A stretch of 64,000 nt of DNA from Paulownia fortunei (GCA_019321725.1 CM033118.1:15526071-15590070); one strand, 5' to 3'. Counted from the first letter of the stretch, positions 11,701-23,869 are shown. Program-made: numbers and translations. The notes: generated by a model not told the origin, from the letters alone.

Positions 11701-12015
11701 CTCTTAATATAAATGAAGAAAATGTTGAGGGTACTTCAACTCAACGACCGATTGGAGTAAATAAGGCGAAACCAAAAAGGAAAAATGAGGAATAAAGTAC
11801 AAAATTTCTTAAAGCTATCAGACAACATCAACAAGTCGCTGAACTTTTCAAATAGGAAAGTGAGGATGGACAACAATTTTATCAAATCGAGATGATCCGA
11901 GCTCAAAATGAGTCAAAGAAATTAGCCATGGCAAAATATCGAGAGGAGAGTAAGATTTTATTAAAAGATTTAAATTCCATAAATGATCCGAATCTACATG
12001 AGTTTTTTTTTTAAA
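11701..12015 (+). pseudogene. Harbinger ORF1 (Myb/SANT, NAM-associated C-terminus)
   Basis: Plus-strand translation gives QRPIGVNKAKPKRKNEE, a stop, STKFLKAIRQHQQVAELFK, a stop, then YQIEMIRAQNESKKLAMAK and LLKDLNSINDPNLHEF. This is the conserved C-terminal region of ORF1 proteins of Harbinger elements, which bind the element ends and bring the transposase into the nucleus. The N-terminal Myb-like domain is not visible. Two stops make it non-functional. Confidence 0.75.
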
Positions 12016-12622
12016 TGAACAATCAAGAATTATGCAAAAAAGAGTTCAACAACATAGTTAAGGATCTCAAAGTAGCTCTAGTTCTTTTGGTCAATATTTG
12101 GATGATCTTGTACGACCCGAAAATGATTTATCATACTATTAAATTATTATCTTTAGTTTTATGTAGTATTTTATTTTTAAATTTAGTTTTTAATATTTAT
12201 GTTGTATTTTAATTTTGAATTTTAAGCAAGTAATGTTATTTTAATCTATTTATTATTATTATTAATTATTATAATTTATCACAAATATTAATTATTTGTT
12301 AATTATGACAATTAATCACTACAGATGTTATTGAAAAATAATAAGAAAACTAAAATTGAATAAATCAAACTAAATTAAAAATTAATTAAATATATAATAT
12401 AAGATACAAATGGAATTAAAATTGGAGTAAAATAATTTTGGGGGTAAATTGGAAATATATACATTACACCAAATTTGATGTAAATGAATAGTGCTACACC
12501 AAATTTGGTGCAATACTATTCATTACACCAAATTTGGTGTAATATTTGGTGTTCCATTGGAGATAAAACTATACCAAATTTAGTGTTTTGATATGGGATT
12601 TAGGTGTGATTGGAGATTTAGA

Positions 12623-13054
12623 AGCAAAGAGAAAGTAACAATCATGAGTAGCACTGCTTATACTCATTGTAATGACTGAGACACCATTTGAACCACATTT
12701 GCCTACATGAACAAGAATGTCACATTGATAAAATCAAATAAGATTAAAAGCAAAGCTCATTTTTATGGTTTTAGATACTGGCTTTAAAGGCAAAACAATT
12801 TTGTTCCTGTTCCGGAAGTGTGGCCTTTAAGATAAATGAAAAGCAAATCTTGTTGTTTATCCTTTGACTCGTGTTAAATAGATTGTCACATGGATTCTCA
12901 TTATTAATTACATCTATTAAGGTTACAAATCAAATTTTTTTTGCACTTGTGTATATGATGAACTTAATGTTAGTCATATTCAATGAATATCAATCAAACT
13001 AATTAACAATTAAATTATAACACGGTTATTAATAATTAAATTTTTTAATATCAT
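12623..13054. other. Intergenic, nothing recognised
   Basis: AT-rich sequence between the Harbinger and hAT elements. I see no gene, no clear repeat and no RNA structure. Confidence 0.5.
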
Positions 13055-14220
13055 TTGACAATACTGCAACAAATAATACTAGTATTGATGATTTTAAAAT
13101 TATATGTCAACCATCAATTGGTGGTAAAAAATTTCATGTTATATGTATATATCATGTTTTAAATTTATGAGTATAAGATGACTTAAGAGGTTTAGATAAT
13201 TAACTTATACCTATTAGGCAAATATTTTCTTATTTATGGAAATATTCATACATCAATAAATAATGGTTTAGATTTTACAAGACTAATGGTGTGAAACATA
13301 AAAAATTTCCATGGAATACTCCAACCTATTGGAATTCAATATATAAATTATTTGAAAAATCTTTTTTACTATAAAGATTTGTCATGTTAGTTTTTTTTTT
13401 CTACAAAATATTACTATTCCTTTGCATTTATATCCAAACTATTGGACAATATGTGAAAAGCTTTGTAATATATTAAAAATATTTAATGATGTTACTTTAC
13501 AAAGATATAGTGTTTATTCCTCAACTTCTCATCTAGTATTACTAAATTATTGTAATGTTGCATCAATTTTACATGATAATATTTACTCTGAACATGATAA
13601 TTTAGTAAATTATGTTTTATCAATGCAAAATAAATCGAAAAAATATTTTCTTAAACTTAAAAAAATAATTTAATTGCTATTATTTTTTACCCTAGAGTTA
13701 AATTAGATGGTTTACAAGATATATTAATAATTTATTATAATATTTTAAGACGTTTTGAAGATAATTATATACAGATGTAGGACATATTATATTTAAAGTT
13801 AGAATACTTTTAAATGATTTTTATAATGAATATAGTTCAAAATATGGCTAACAAATTAATCAATTTGAAACACAAAGAACAAGTATTAATAGTAGTTTTA
13901 GGCTTATGGAGGCACAACTTTTACTTAGAAATGAATAAAACATCTAAGAGGATTCTCAAGTTCCAACCAGGAAATTGAGAGTTATTTTAATGTTCCATTT
14001 GAGTTTAATGAGACATGTGATAATGAAAAGTTCGACATTTTGCGACGGTGGTCGCAAAAGGAGCAAACTTCCCCAGTTTTGTTTGTGATAGTGAATGAGA
14101 TAATTGCTTCGCCCGCCTCAACCATTGCAGTGGAGCAAATTTTCAGTGCGAGAAGCAGCATATTGAGTGAGAAACGCTCAACCTTATCTCTTGAAAATTT
14201 AGAAGCCCAAGCATGTCTTG
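13055..14220 (+). pseudogene. hAT-family transposase (RICESLEEPER-like) relic
   Basis: In mixed frames the stretch reads QPSIGGKKFHVICICHVLNL, KFPWNTPTYWNSIYKLFEKS, then an open piece at 13422-13673, LLNDFYNEYSSKYG, and finally the hAT C-terminal dimerisation domain at 14040-14220 (ASPASTIAVEQIFSARSSIL then SEKRSTLSLENLEAQACL). The order matches BED/RICESLEEPER-type hAT transposases from catalytic core to C-terminus. The BED zinc finger and N-terminal core are missing. Many stops. The coding end is cut off exactly where a Gypsy LTR begins at 14221. Confidence 0.85.
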
Positions 14221-15215
14221 TGTTGTGGATTTTCATGAACACAAGCAAACGTTATTGCTAACAAAGTAATAAAATGATGAATAAGTATCGTTACTATGAG
14301 AATTATTGAATTATTAAGCACCAAATTTTTATCAACTCTAATTTTATTAGAACAAAAGATTGTGGGTGACAATTAATGCAAATAAACTTAAATTATTATT
14401 AGAATAATACACAAAAATCAAATGAAGATGAATATTAATGACTTAAAGACTTAGGGTTATTATTTTATTATAATTAGTTACAAATGAATAATTTATCTCA
14501 TCAATCTCAATTCATTTTCAAGTAATAGTCAAGAATCCCTAAATTATCCACTATCCTCTCCCCAGGTCTAATGAAAATATCATCAATTGTTAACTCACTA
14601 TATTCCTATGTGAATTACTACAATCAACAATTAATTAGGTTATATGGATATCAAACAAGACTACACAAATCATGCAAGTATATTCCTATCTCACATGTAA
14701 TTTATGATTTTTCTACACATATAACTAGACACATATATTACCTATCGGGCTAATATGATTAATAAATCATTCAATTAGCGGTCAAATAATTGAAAGTATT
14801 AAGAATTATGTATGAAACTCAACTTGAAAAATAAATCAAAAATTAAATTTAGGCAGATATTCAAAGCGTCATAATTAGATTATATAATAACCCCTAGAAA
14901 AAGAAATTAGTTCATGGTGCAAATGAAAGATATCTCACTAATATACATATATTCAAAGTGAAAGTGGAAACTAAAAATCAAACTTGAAAGATGACGAGTT
15001 TTTTCTTTTCTTGTAGATGTCTTTTCTCAAGCTTGAAAGAATTTTCTCCTTTCCCCAAAATTCTTTCTCCTTGTCTCTCCACAATCCTCTATCTCATTTT
15101 TCTCTCTTTCCTTCATTTGGAGGCTCTTAGAATCTTAAAAATCAGACGGGAGATGCAAAATAGCCATTTTACTTATACTTGCCCGTGTGGCAGTGCCTAA
15201 GTGTTGTAGCTACTG
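14221..15215 (-). mobile_element. Truncated Gypsy LTR, copy B
   Basis: The sequence from 14221 (TGTTGTGGATTTTCATGAAC) aligns with the reverse complement of LTR copy A from its 3' end and with copy C at 46697. About 1 kb is present. The U3-side third is missing, and around 15205-15222 the sequence changes to the 3' untranslated region of the NLR pseudogene. The LTR thus bridges a hAT relic and an NLR 3' end. Confidence 0.75.
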
Positions 15216-15423
15216 TATTTCTTCAAACAAGCTTGAGTTTAATTATCTTAGACACTGGCATTGCCATCTGCAACACAAAGAAATTAGACAAGAATAAGAA
15301 GAAAGTGTTACAATTAAAGAAAAGTCTTTAGAGAGTGGTTGACATGATCCAAAGAATGCTTTTTCATGGTTTATGATGATACCTTTGAAGGCAATGAACA
15401 AGTGGAGAAGTAGATGATCATTA

Positions 15424-16537
15424 TTATGATGAACTGGTAATGCGAACTTGAAGGCCATAGTTCCCCAATTCAAGTTGTTCCTTTTCTATCTTTCTTGCTA
15501 AAGCCACGACACAAGGACTGCATTCATGCACCTCAATTGTATCTAGAGTTGAAATTTCTCCAATACCACAAGGGATTTCCTCGAGTTCATAGCAGTATTG
15601 GACAACAAGGCGCTGAAGTCTAGTGAAATGGGTCTCATCGGCGACCCACTTAACCAGATTCAACTTTTCAAGTAGCAAAAACTACAGTCGACAGAATTCC
15701 CTGTCAGTTGGCTCCCACATTGGGCTTTTGAAAGTGCTGTATCGTAATTTGAGCACTTCCAGATTGGGCAAAGTACCAATTTTATTCATATACCCAGATG
15801 GAATTGTACAATTATGCAAAGTCAACATTTTAAGGGAATGTGGGAATACGAGGAAAGATATGAAAGAGCGTGACTCTGGTGAATAAGTAGAAGAGCATTT
15901 AAGTGTTTCTAGTTTCCGTAGACAGGTCAGAACTATGTAAGATGAAACTCTGGAATAGCAAAAAATACCTAGTTTCTTTAGATTTGGAATTGATTCAAGG
16001 ATCCTATTAAAACCACAAAAACCACAGTGAATAGTCATTGTAGAAAGAGTTTGTAGGTTTTCTTGAAGAACAAAACGTTTTCCATGAATATCATAATGGG
16101 AATGTGTTTCCTTGAACTTGATATGTCTTCATCGTAGGATATCGAATACTTTATATGTTGTCAGAAGTGACCAATGCTTTGAGATTCGGTGAAATATTAT
16201 GGTTTGTAGATTCCAAAGGATAGATATTGAAGAAGGTAAATATGAATAACACGTCAAAGCTAGGTACCTCAAGTTGACTAGTAGTAGCATTTTCTCTGGG
16301 AACTGATCGAATTCTATACCCAACATCTCCAATACTCTCAGCAATCGCAATCCAAAGAAAATAGGAGACGAAATCTCCCATGATGCAATACCAATGCATA
16401 GAAAAGAGCAAGAAAGTGTCATTAATTCAATTGAGCCATGAATATATCTAACGTGGTAGGAAGAATGAACACTCACACGATGCAAACATAATGTGTCTCT
16501 TGGGAGATTATGGACCTGCCAGTACTTGCCGTTAAGA
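15424..16537 (-). pseudogene. R1-like NLR pseudogene, 3' (LRR) half
   Basis: Continues the NLR whose 5' half is at 21762-23199. It is separated from it by the Copia element, with the TAAGA target duplication at 16533-16537. It aligns along its length with residues from about 485 to the end of the intact paralogue at 31475-34054: WQVHNLPRDTLCLHRVSVHS, LRLLRVLEMLGIEFDQFPEK, RILESIPNLKKLGIFC, LEVLKLRYSTFKSP and the C-terminus YGLQVRITSSS. Damage includes a TGA in VFDILR.RHIKFKE (about 16136) and a stop after EFCRL (about 15680). Downstream (15250-15390) it keeps the same 3' UTR intron as the paralogue. Confidence 0.9.
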
Positions 16538-17054
16538 TGTTGGGATATTAAGAGTATAAAATACATAACAATAGTATTAATTATAGCAAGCTCTCAGGAA
16601 AGGCTGGAGGGGTCACAACGGTCCCACTTAAAACCCAGTCTCCTTAGACAGAACCTACTATTTAAAGTACTATGCACCGCGGACAAATACCCCAAATCAA
16701 GTAAATATTGAATACTAACAATTAACAAAAGAATACCAGAATACTAAATGCAAAATTAAAAGACAAAAAGGAAAAAACATACCAAATTTGATAACAGAGT
16801 TCGGCCAATTTTTGCCTACGTCTCCACCACCGCAACTGCGACAACTGCTTCACTAATCTTCCGAATAAATTATAACTTTAGTAAAATTACCCACAACTTA
16901 AAATTTTCTAATTAAAGGAATTCTACAAATATAGAGAGAAGAGAATATTTTGGTGTGTTACAAAACAAGGTGGAATAACCTATTTATAGGCTAAGAAAAA
17001 AAGTCCCTTTGGTATTTAACTGATGTGGGATGAAAATAAGCAAAAAAAACAACA
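16538..17054 (-). repeat. 3' LTR of the NLR-inserted Copia
   Basis: Minus-strand start TGTTGTTTTTTTTGC at 17054, end AATATCCCAACA at 16538. Directly upstream on the minus strand is the polypurine tract AAAGGTGGAGATT (17055-17067). Confidence 0.95.
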
Positions 17055-17233
17055 AATCTCCACCTTTGCGCATTTTTCAATCCCACTCAAAATTCAAATT
17101 ATTTTCTTCTCAACAAATGAAATAGTCTTCTGCAGTACCTCCAAATGCGCCTTTTTGGCGCCATTTCAAATGTGCAGAATATTGGTCAAGTCTAAACAAT
17201 GTTTAAACTTAACTGTTGTGACAACTTTAGTCA

Positions 17234-20200
17234 TTATATTTGCGGGATTCTCTGCAGTATGAATCTTCTGAAGATGTATATTACCTTCTTCAAGAATCTC
17301 CCGTACAAAGTAATAGTGAACATCAATGTGCTTTGTTCTTGCATGAAAAACTTGATTTTCGCTAAGTGAATAGCGTTTTGACTGTCACAATGCACTGTAA
17401 TGTACTTCTGACCAACTCTTAAGTCTTCAAGCAAACTTTGAAGCCAAATTGCTTCTTTAACAGCTTCAGTGACTGCCATATACTCTGCTTCTGTTATAGA
17501 CAAAGCAACCGTAGACTATAAAGTAGACTTCCAACTGACTGGTGCTTTGGCAAAAGTAAACAAATATCTAGTCGTTGACCTTCGCTTATCCAAATCACCT
17601 ACATAGTCAGAATCACAATATCCAACTACACTTTGACCAATTTTACCATCCTGCTTAAAAACTAAACCAACATCTACAGTATTAAGAATATACCGTAGAA
17701 TCTATTTCACAGCTTGTCAATGATCTTTACCCAGATCATGCATATACTTGCTCACAACTCCAACTGCTTGTGAAATGTCAGGCCTCGTACACACCACTGC
17801 ATACATCAAGCTACCAACTGCATTAGCATATGGGACTTTGGCCATGTACTCTCGTTCTTCATCATTCTTTGGTGATAACTGTGCACTAATTTTCAAATGA
17901 GGAGCAAGTGGTGTACTTACAGGTTTTGAACTTTTTGTCATATCAAAACGTTGTGGTACCTTCTTCAAATATTGCTTTTGAGTCAAACAAAGCTTGCCTC
18001 TCGTTCTGTCCCTGCTTATCTCTATTCCAAGAATCTTCTTGGCTTTCCCTAGATCTTTCATTTCAAACTCTTGATTCAATTGAGCCTTCAATTTGTTAAT
18101 CTCCATTTAGCTCTGAGATGCAATCAACATGTCATCAACATATAAAAGTAAGTAAATGAAAGATCCATCTTGTAACTTGTGTAAATACACACAATGATCA
18201 TATTTGCTTCGAGTGTACTTCTGCCTCATCATAAACTTATCAAATCGCTTGTACCATTGCTTCGGAGATTGTTTCAATCCGTACAATGATTTGTTCAACT
18301 TGCAAACCCAATTTTCTTTCTCAGCAACTTTGAATCCTTCTGGCTGAGTCATGTAGATTTCCTTTTCCAAATCACCATGTAAGAATACCGTCTTCACATC
18401 AAGTTGAGCTAGCTTCAAATTTAACTGCGCTGCCAAGGCCAACAAAATTCTAATGGAAGAATGTTTAACAACTGGAGAAAATACCTCATTATAATCAATT
18501 CCTTCCTTCTGAGCGTAACCTTTAGCTACCAATCTTGCCTTGTAGCGCATATCATTCTTGTCAGGAAATTCTTCTTTCTTTGCAAATACCCATTTGCATC
18601 CAATTGCCTTCTTGCCTTTTGGTAGTTGTGTCACCTTCCAAGTCTTGTTCTTCTGAAGAGACTGCATCTCTTCCTCCATAGCACCTTTCCACTTCTCACT
18701 TTCTGAACTTCAAACTACATCTTGAAAAGTAGATAGAACATCATCATCTACAATTAGAAGTGCATAAGCCACCATATCTGCAAATCGAGCAGGTTTGTAA
18801 ATTTCACCTCTAGGCCTTCTCATTGCAATTGGTTCAGGTTGCTCCAACGATTCTTGGGTCTGAACTTTTTCTTCTTCATCTGACAAATCCTCTGTTACTA
18901 GATTGTTACACTTAGCTGGAAATTTTGCCATTCTTTCTACCTCTACTTGCTTTGGTGTATGCTCCACCTGTTGCAGAGTACTGTCGGTCTTTTCATGTGT
19001 TACTTTCTTCAGCATGGCAAGTTCATCAAAGGCAACATCTCTGCTAAACAACACTTTCTTCGACTCAAGATACCAAAGTCAGTATCCCTTTACGCCAGAG
19101 GTGATTCCCATGAACAATGCCTTCTTTGCTCTCGATTCTAATTTTGATTCCTTCACATGATAGTAAGCAAGAGAACCAAAAAATGTAAGGACTCATAATC
19201 AGCAACAGGTTTTTCAGACCATGCCTCTAAAGGTGTTTTACCACCTATTGCGGATGATGGCAATCGATTTATGAGATGTTGCGCATATGTCACAGCCTCA
19301 GCCCAGTACTGTCTGCCCAACCCAGCATTGAACAACATACATCGAACTTTCTCCACTAAGGTTCGATTCATGCGTTATGCCACCCTATTTTGTTGTGGTG
19401 TCCTCCTGACTGTAAAGTGTCGAACAATACCATACTTATGACAACCATCTTGGAAGGGATCGCTTGTGTATTCTCCACCATTATCTGTTCGGAGAACTTT
19501 GATCTTTCTTCTAGTCTGATTCTCAATCTGTGTTTTCCACTTAAGGAAAATTTCAAACACTTTATCCTTAGTGTTCATAGTATACACCCAAACTCGTCTG
19601 GAAAAGTCATCAATGAAAGTGACAAAATAATGTTTTTCTCCCAAAGATAGTGTCTTGGAAGGTCCCCAAATATCTGAGTGAACATAATCTAAAATACCTT
19701 TTGTATTATGGATAGCAGTGCCAAACTTCACTCTTTTTTGCTTTCCTAAAACACAATGTTCACAAAAATCAAGTTTCCATACCTTTGCACCTTTCAATAA
19801 TCCTTGCTTCGCCAGAGTTTGCAAGGATTTTTCACCAGCATGTCCCAAGCGCATATGTCAAAGCTTGGTTGCTTCAAAATTCTTGTCATTGTTTGAAATA
19901 GCTGTTGATATTATCCCAATAACTGTACTACCTTGGTAGTAATACAAATTATTTCTTCTGATACCTTTTATCACCACCAGTGCGCCGGAAGTAGCTTTCA
20001 AAACTCTATCTCGCATAGTCACAACTAAACCTTTGGACTCCAAAGCTCCCAAGGAGATGAGATTTTTCTTCAAATCCGGCACGTACTGAACATCTGTCAG
20101 AACTCTGGTCGAACCATCATGATTTTTCAATCGAATTGAACCTATCCCAATTGTCTTACAAGCATTGCCATTGCCCATATAAACAACTCCTCCATTGATC

Positions 20201-20301
20201 TCCTGAAAATCGAAAAACCACTCCCTTACGGGAGACATATGATAGGTGCATCCGGAATCTAAAATCCATTCATCTGAATGGGATGTTAAAGGCAATACCA
20301 C
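17234..20301 (-). pseudogene. Copia pol: protease, integrase, RT, RNase H (broken)
   Basis: From 20301 downward the frames give retropepsin (EWILDSGCTYHMSP, the DSG active site), gag-pre-integrase (MRLGHAGEKSLQTLAKQG and the zinc-binding CEHCVLG), and integrase (HSDIWGPSKTLSLG, FIDDFSRRVWVYT, TDNGGEYTSD). Then comes RT (18107-18679: QLDVKTVFLHGDLEKEIYMT and LLYVDDMLIA; 17717-18106: EFEMKDLGKAKKILGIEI and TRPDISQAVGVVSKYM), and RNase H (17234-17503: SITEAEYMAVTEAVKEAIWL). Stops occur at about 19857 (Trp to TGA before HMRLGH), 19375, 19153, 18710 and 17717, with further shifts. The polyprotein would be cut by its own protease and would copy and insert the element. Confidence 0.95.
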
Positions 20302-20372
20302 CAGTGAAAATTCTGAGTCCTCACTTTCACCTTCAGCTACACATGCATCTTGAGTAGCTTTTCCTTTCTTCT

Positions 20373-21166
20373 TTAATTGGGGCAGTCTTTCTTCCAGTGT
20401 CCTTTTTCATGGCAAAAAGCACACTCATCTTTGGCAGGTTTGGATTTTGAACGGGATCTCCAACTTCTTCTCTTCTTTTGGCTTTGTGATCGTCCTCTTG
20501 CAACCAATGCTTCATCTTCTGCTGCTATGTGCCTGTTTTCTTTTTTATTCTTTTTTCTTAATTCATAACTATACAAAGCAGTACAAACTACAATAAGAGA
20601 TACACCATCCTTCCCATAAAGTAAAGTAGTTTCTAAATGTTCAAATTCATTAGGAAGGGATGATAACAACATCAAAGCCAAATCCTCATCACTAAAGGTT
20701 ACATCCAAATTAAATAAATCTGCAACCAATTGATTAAAGACAGTAATATGATCATTCATAGATGTACCTGGGCGGTACTCAAAATAGAACAATTGTTTCT
20801 TCATGAGAAGTTTATTCTGACCACTTTTTTTCAGAAATTTGTCCTCCAAAGCCTTCCACAATGTGTAAGCAGAATTTTCATTTTTAAATACATATTTATG
20901 CTCTCTGGACAAGCACGATTGAATTATTCCACATGCCAAGCGGTTAATGGTTTTCCACTCTTTTTCTTCAACATCATCTGGTTTCTTTTCTTCAATGTCG
21001 ATGTCTAAACCTTGCTGAAATAGACAATCCAACACCTCGCCTTGCCACATGCCGAAATGACCAGTACTATCAAATATCTCCACCAAAATCTAACATTTGG
21101 CATTACCATCCTTCCTGGTATGGACGAGGAGGTTGATGCTCCGGTTATGGAAGATTCAGTAGTCAT
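20373..21166 (-). pseudogene. Copia gag (nucleocapsid) with one frameshift
   Basis: A likely start ATG at 21166 gives MTTESSITGASTSSS; a one-base shift near 21090 leads into VEIFDSTGHFGMWQGEVLDC. The UBN2-type gag core follows (AYTLWKALEDKFLKKSGQNK, LADLFNLDVTFSDEDLALML) and the C-terminal zinc knuckle CAFCHEKGHWKKDC (CX2CX4HX4C). Gag forms the cytoplasmic particle and the knuckle binds element RNA. The reading frame leaves gag at 20373; pol lies about 70 bp on, in another frame. Confidence 0.92.
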
Positions 21167-21229
21167 TTCAAACTCAAATAATAGTATTCAATATTACAAT
21201 CAAAACAAACGAGCCTAGGCCAAACCTTC

Positions 21230-21242
21230 GGCTCTGATACCA
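21230..21242 (-). other. Primer-binding site (tRNA-iMet)
   Basis: Minus-strand TGGTATCAGAGCC lies two bases inside the 5' LTR end. It is complementary to the 3' end of plant initiator tRNA-Met, the usual primer of Copia elements. Confidence 0.92.
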
Positions 21243-21244
21243 CT

Positions 21245-21761
21245 TGGTGGGGTATCGATAGTATAAAATACACAACAATAGTACTAATTATAGCAAGCTC
21301 TCAGGAAAGACTAGAGGGGTTACAACGGTCCCACTTAAAACCCAGTCTCCTTAAACAGAATCTACTATTAAAAGTACTATGCACAGCGGACAAATACCCC
21401 AAATCAAGTAAATATTGAATACTAACAATTAACAAAAGAATACCAGAATACTAAATACGAAATTAAAAGATAAAAAGAAAAAAGCACACCAAATTTAATA
21501 ACGGAGTTCGGCCAACTTTTGCCTACGTCTCCGGGCACCACAACTGCGACAACTGCTTCACTAATCTTTCGAACAAATTACATCTTGGTAAAATTACCCA
21601 CAACTTAGAATTTCCTAATTAAAGGAATTCTACAAATATAGAGAGAAGAGAATATTTTGGTGTGTTACAAAACAAGGTGGAATAACCTATTTATAGGCTA
21701 AGGAAAAAAGTCCCTTTAGTATTTAACCGAGGTAGGATGAAAATAAGCAAAAAAACCAACA
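21245..21761 (-). repeat. 5' LTR of the NLR-inserted Copia
   Basis: Minus-strand start TGTTGGTTTTTTTGC at 21761 and end TACCCCACCA at 21245. It has the same length as the 3' LTR. Its TATA-like TATAAATAGG (about 21692-21701) matches the same place in the other LTR. Confidence 0.95.
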
Positions 21762-23199
21762 TAAGAAACTTCTCCGGATGAGCTTTCCTAACATAAAGGT
21801 CCCTCAGGAGATCATGTATGCTGTAGCTTTTCACATTTCCCTTAGTCTCTTTTTGACGAACAAAAAGAAGATTTCTGTCAACAAGAGTGCAGCCTCTTCC
21901 AAGCTTTTATCAGAAATTGGTTTCAAAAACCCTTCCGCTACCCATAACCTGATGAGTTTGGAGGCTCGAATCTCATAATCTTCTGGAAAAGCACCCATGT
22001 AAAGAAAACATGGTTTAAGATGATTGGGCAAATTATTATAACTCAAAGATAATATCTTTGAGAATTGCTCATCACTGTTGGCCACAAGTGAGCTTACATC
22101 CTCCGCAACTTGCACCCAAGCTTCATGTGTTTTCTTTGTTTGTGAGACGAGCCCACCAATCACATGAATAGCAAGAGGAAGTCCTCCACAATTATTTGTA
22201 ATTTTTTTCCCGATTTCTTCCAATTCAATGGGGCAAGTTTCTTGTGCAAATACCTTTTGACAAAGAAGATTCCAGCTGTCATCCTTTTCCAGAAGATGCA
22301 TTTGGTGATGCAAGCTTTTTGATCCTGCATAATCAAGTACAATCAATTCCCTAGTAGTCACGAGGATCCGACTTCCGTTTCCGTTATCCAGAAAGAACCT
22401 TTTTGTGTCATCCCAAGCCTTATTATTCCACATATCATCCAACACAATTATGTATCTCCTACCGCTTAAACTTTGATGTAAATGCACAGCTAATTTATCA
22501 TTTTTCTCTCGATGCATTTCATTTGTAAGTTTTCCAATTAAGCAACCAAGAAGACCAAGTAAAATTCCTCGCACATTATATTCTTGTGATATTGTAGCCC
22601 ATGCACGAGTATCGAAATGGTAAGTAACAAATGGATCATCATAAACATTTAGAGCAAGCGTTGTCTTACCAATACCTCCCATGCCAGCAATTGGGATGAT
22701 CTCCAGTTTAGTTTCTTGTCCAGTGAGTAGGTGCTTCAGTTGAGTCAAGTCTTCGCTTAATCCAACCAAGATGTTCTTTGGATTTGGATCACCCCTTGAC
22801 AAAACAACAGGTGATGAACTATCCGAGATGTGACTCCCATCCATGATCCTCTTAATTTCTTCCTCAGTAGAATCAAATTCTCCAATCACATTCAGCAAGC
22901 TTGGAGGGGAGATCGCGAAGCTCTCACCCTCACCAACTGAAAGAATTTGATCCGCCAAGTGGGATTCAAGAATATCTTCTGCTTCATGCGCTGCATCTCT
23001 GATTCGACTCTCCAAACTTTATATTTTATCTCCGGTTATTGGTGAAGAATTTCCAAAAAGTTCTTTCAAGAAAAGGGCCTTTTCCAAGAGAGATTCAATT
23101 TCTTTTTTTTTTGTTAGGATCAAGAATCCAAGGATGGTGAGTATCAGGATGCAAGATCTGCTCTAGAATCTTGACAAGGGATTCAAGACTGTAAGCCAT
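21762..23199 (-). pseudogene. R1-like NLR pseudogene, 5' (CC and NB-ARC) half
   Basis: Start ATG at 23199 (MAYSLESLVKILEQILHPDT). Compared with the intact paralogue it has an extra A in the A-run at 23103-23112 (frameshift) and a TAA in place of Glu in GDKI.SLESR (about 23018), then a long open part 21831-23015. This shows EDILESH, GMGGIGKTTL, HFDTRAWATISQ, YIIVLDDMW, SRILVTTRE, GLPLAIHVIGG and FLYMGAFPEDYEI. A 16-bp deletion near EEAA (about 21883) shifts the frame again, and the Copia element then interrupts the gene just after the SYSIHDLLRD (MHD) region. It must have encoded a cytosolic immune receptor before decay. Confidence 0.95.
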
Positions 23200-23752
23200 G
23201 GTTGATCTCTCCTCAACTGTTGCGAATGCAGATTTCAGAAAGATGACCTCTATATAAAAAATAACTTAATAAGTAACAATAGTATTTGTTTACTCTAAGA
23301 AAACAATTCCCACCTACCAATATTGATTTGCAATTATACATTGGAAAGGTTGAATAAGTCACAGATAGCTGGCTACTATTTTCCATGCTTCCTAATATTT
23401 TATTTTCTAATTAAATGACCGACTGGAAGCTTACATGATTGGTTAACTCTTGCTTCTCTTACTGATGGAGTGCGATCCAAAGAGTTTTACTTGCTTCGAA
23501 TGTCTATATTTGGTAAATTTAACCAAGTTTTTCCACATGAAAATAATATGCTTGAGGGAACTCACGACTGGATGTAAAGCAGATCGTATATGAGTTACTA
23601 CATTTACATTTTCTACATTTTCTATCGAATTTTAGGTAAGTTGAAAATGTCTCATATTTGAAGGTGGTTGAACGTCTTTCCTAATTCTACTCTCGACTCG
23701 ACAACGTCACATTATGCGCTACAACACAGAAAAGAAACTGTGTTAAAAGATA
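23200..23752. promoter_or_regulatory. Shared NLR/RLK intergenic module (copy 1)
   Basis: This segment aligns in inverted orientation with 30878-31474 upstream of the intact NLR. Shared parts include the TATATA element (23250-23258, minus direction), the GTTGAGGAGAGATCAACC stretch before the start codon, CATGGAAAATAGTAGCCAGC-like sequence, and ACACAGAAAAG.AACTGTGTT. Relative to the other copy it lacks about 170 bp and has about 120 bp extra near 23570-23690. It probably held the promoter of the NLR (minus) and of the small receptor-like fragment on the plus strand. Confidence 0.7.
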
Positions 23753-23869
23753 ATGGCTCAATTTATAACTTTTATTTGGTTCCTCCTAATTTTCACAATA
23801 TTCTGCCGCAACTGCGTGTCTAAGAATGACCAATATGTAACATGTTTTCTTGAGAAGTCGATTCAATAA
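23753..23869 (+). pseudogene. Receptor-like N-terminal fragment (signal peptide, Cys-containing)
   Basis: A 38-codon open frame starts MAQFITFIWFLLIFTIFCRN, a convincing secretory signal peptide, and goes on with SKNDQYVTCFLEK. It ends at a stop and its homology to the fragment at 30640-30877 runs on to about 23938. The arrangement of signal peptide followed by spaced Cys resembles the start of LRK10L/WAK-type receptor kinase ectodomains (GUB_WAK_bind), but the piece is too short to be sure. No kinase domain follows; the CNL pseudogene begins where the homology stops. Confidence 0.4.

Larger units (their letters stand above)
10385..12622. mobile_element. PIF/Harbinger DNA transposon, decayed
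   Basis: Both ends carry several inverted copies of an ACACCAAATTT / AAATTTGGTGT motif, with outer ends ATCTCCAACCCATTGCATCA on the left and an inverted TCTCCAATCAC on the right. Inside are two convergent genes typical of Harbinger: a DDE transposase on the minus strand (10843-11660) and an ORF1 DNA-binding partner on the plus strand (11701-12015). Both have stops and frameshifts. The element is the parent type of the deleted copy at 1180-1918. The 3-bp target duplication was not resolved. Confidence 0.85.
16538..21761 (-). mobile_element. Copia LTR retrotransposon (Tork/Tnt1-like), full length, inserted in NLR
   Basis: Two 517-bp LTRs (16538-17054 and 21245-21761) flank gag and pol on the minus strand, with a tRNA-iMet primer-binding site and a polypurine tract. 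The 5-bp target duplication TAAGA is at 16533-16537 and 21762-21766. LTRs differ at several dozen positions by eye (about 90-93% identity). Coding order is gag, protease, integrase, RT, RNase H, the Copia order. Each reading frame has stops or frameshifts, so this copy cannot move by itself. Removing it restores collinearity between the two NLR halves and the paralogue. Confidence 0.97.
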
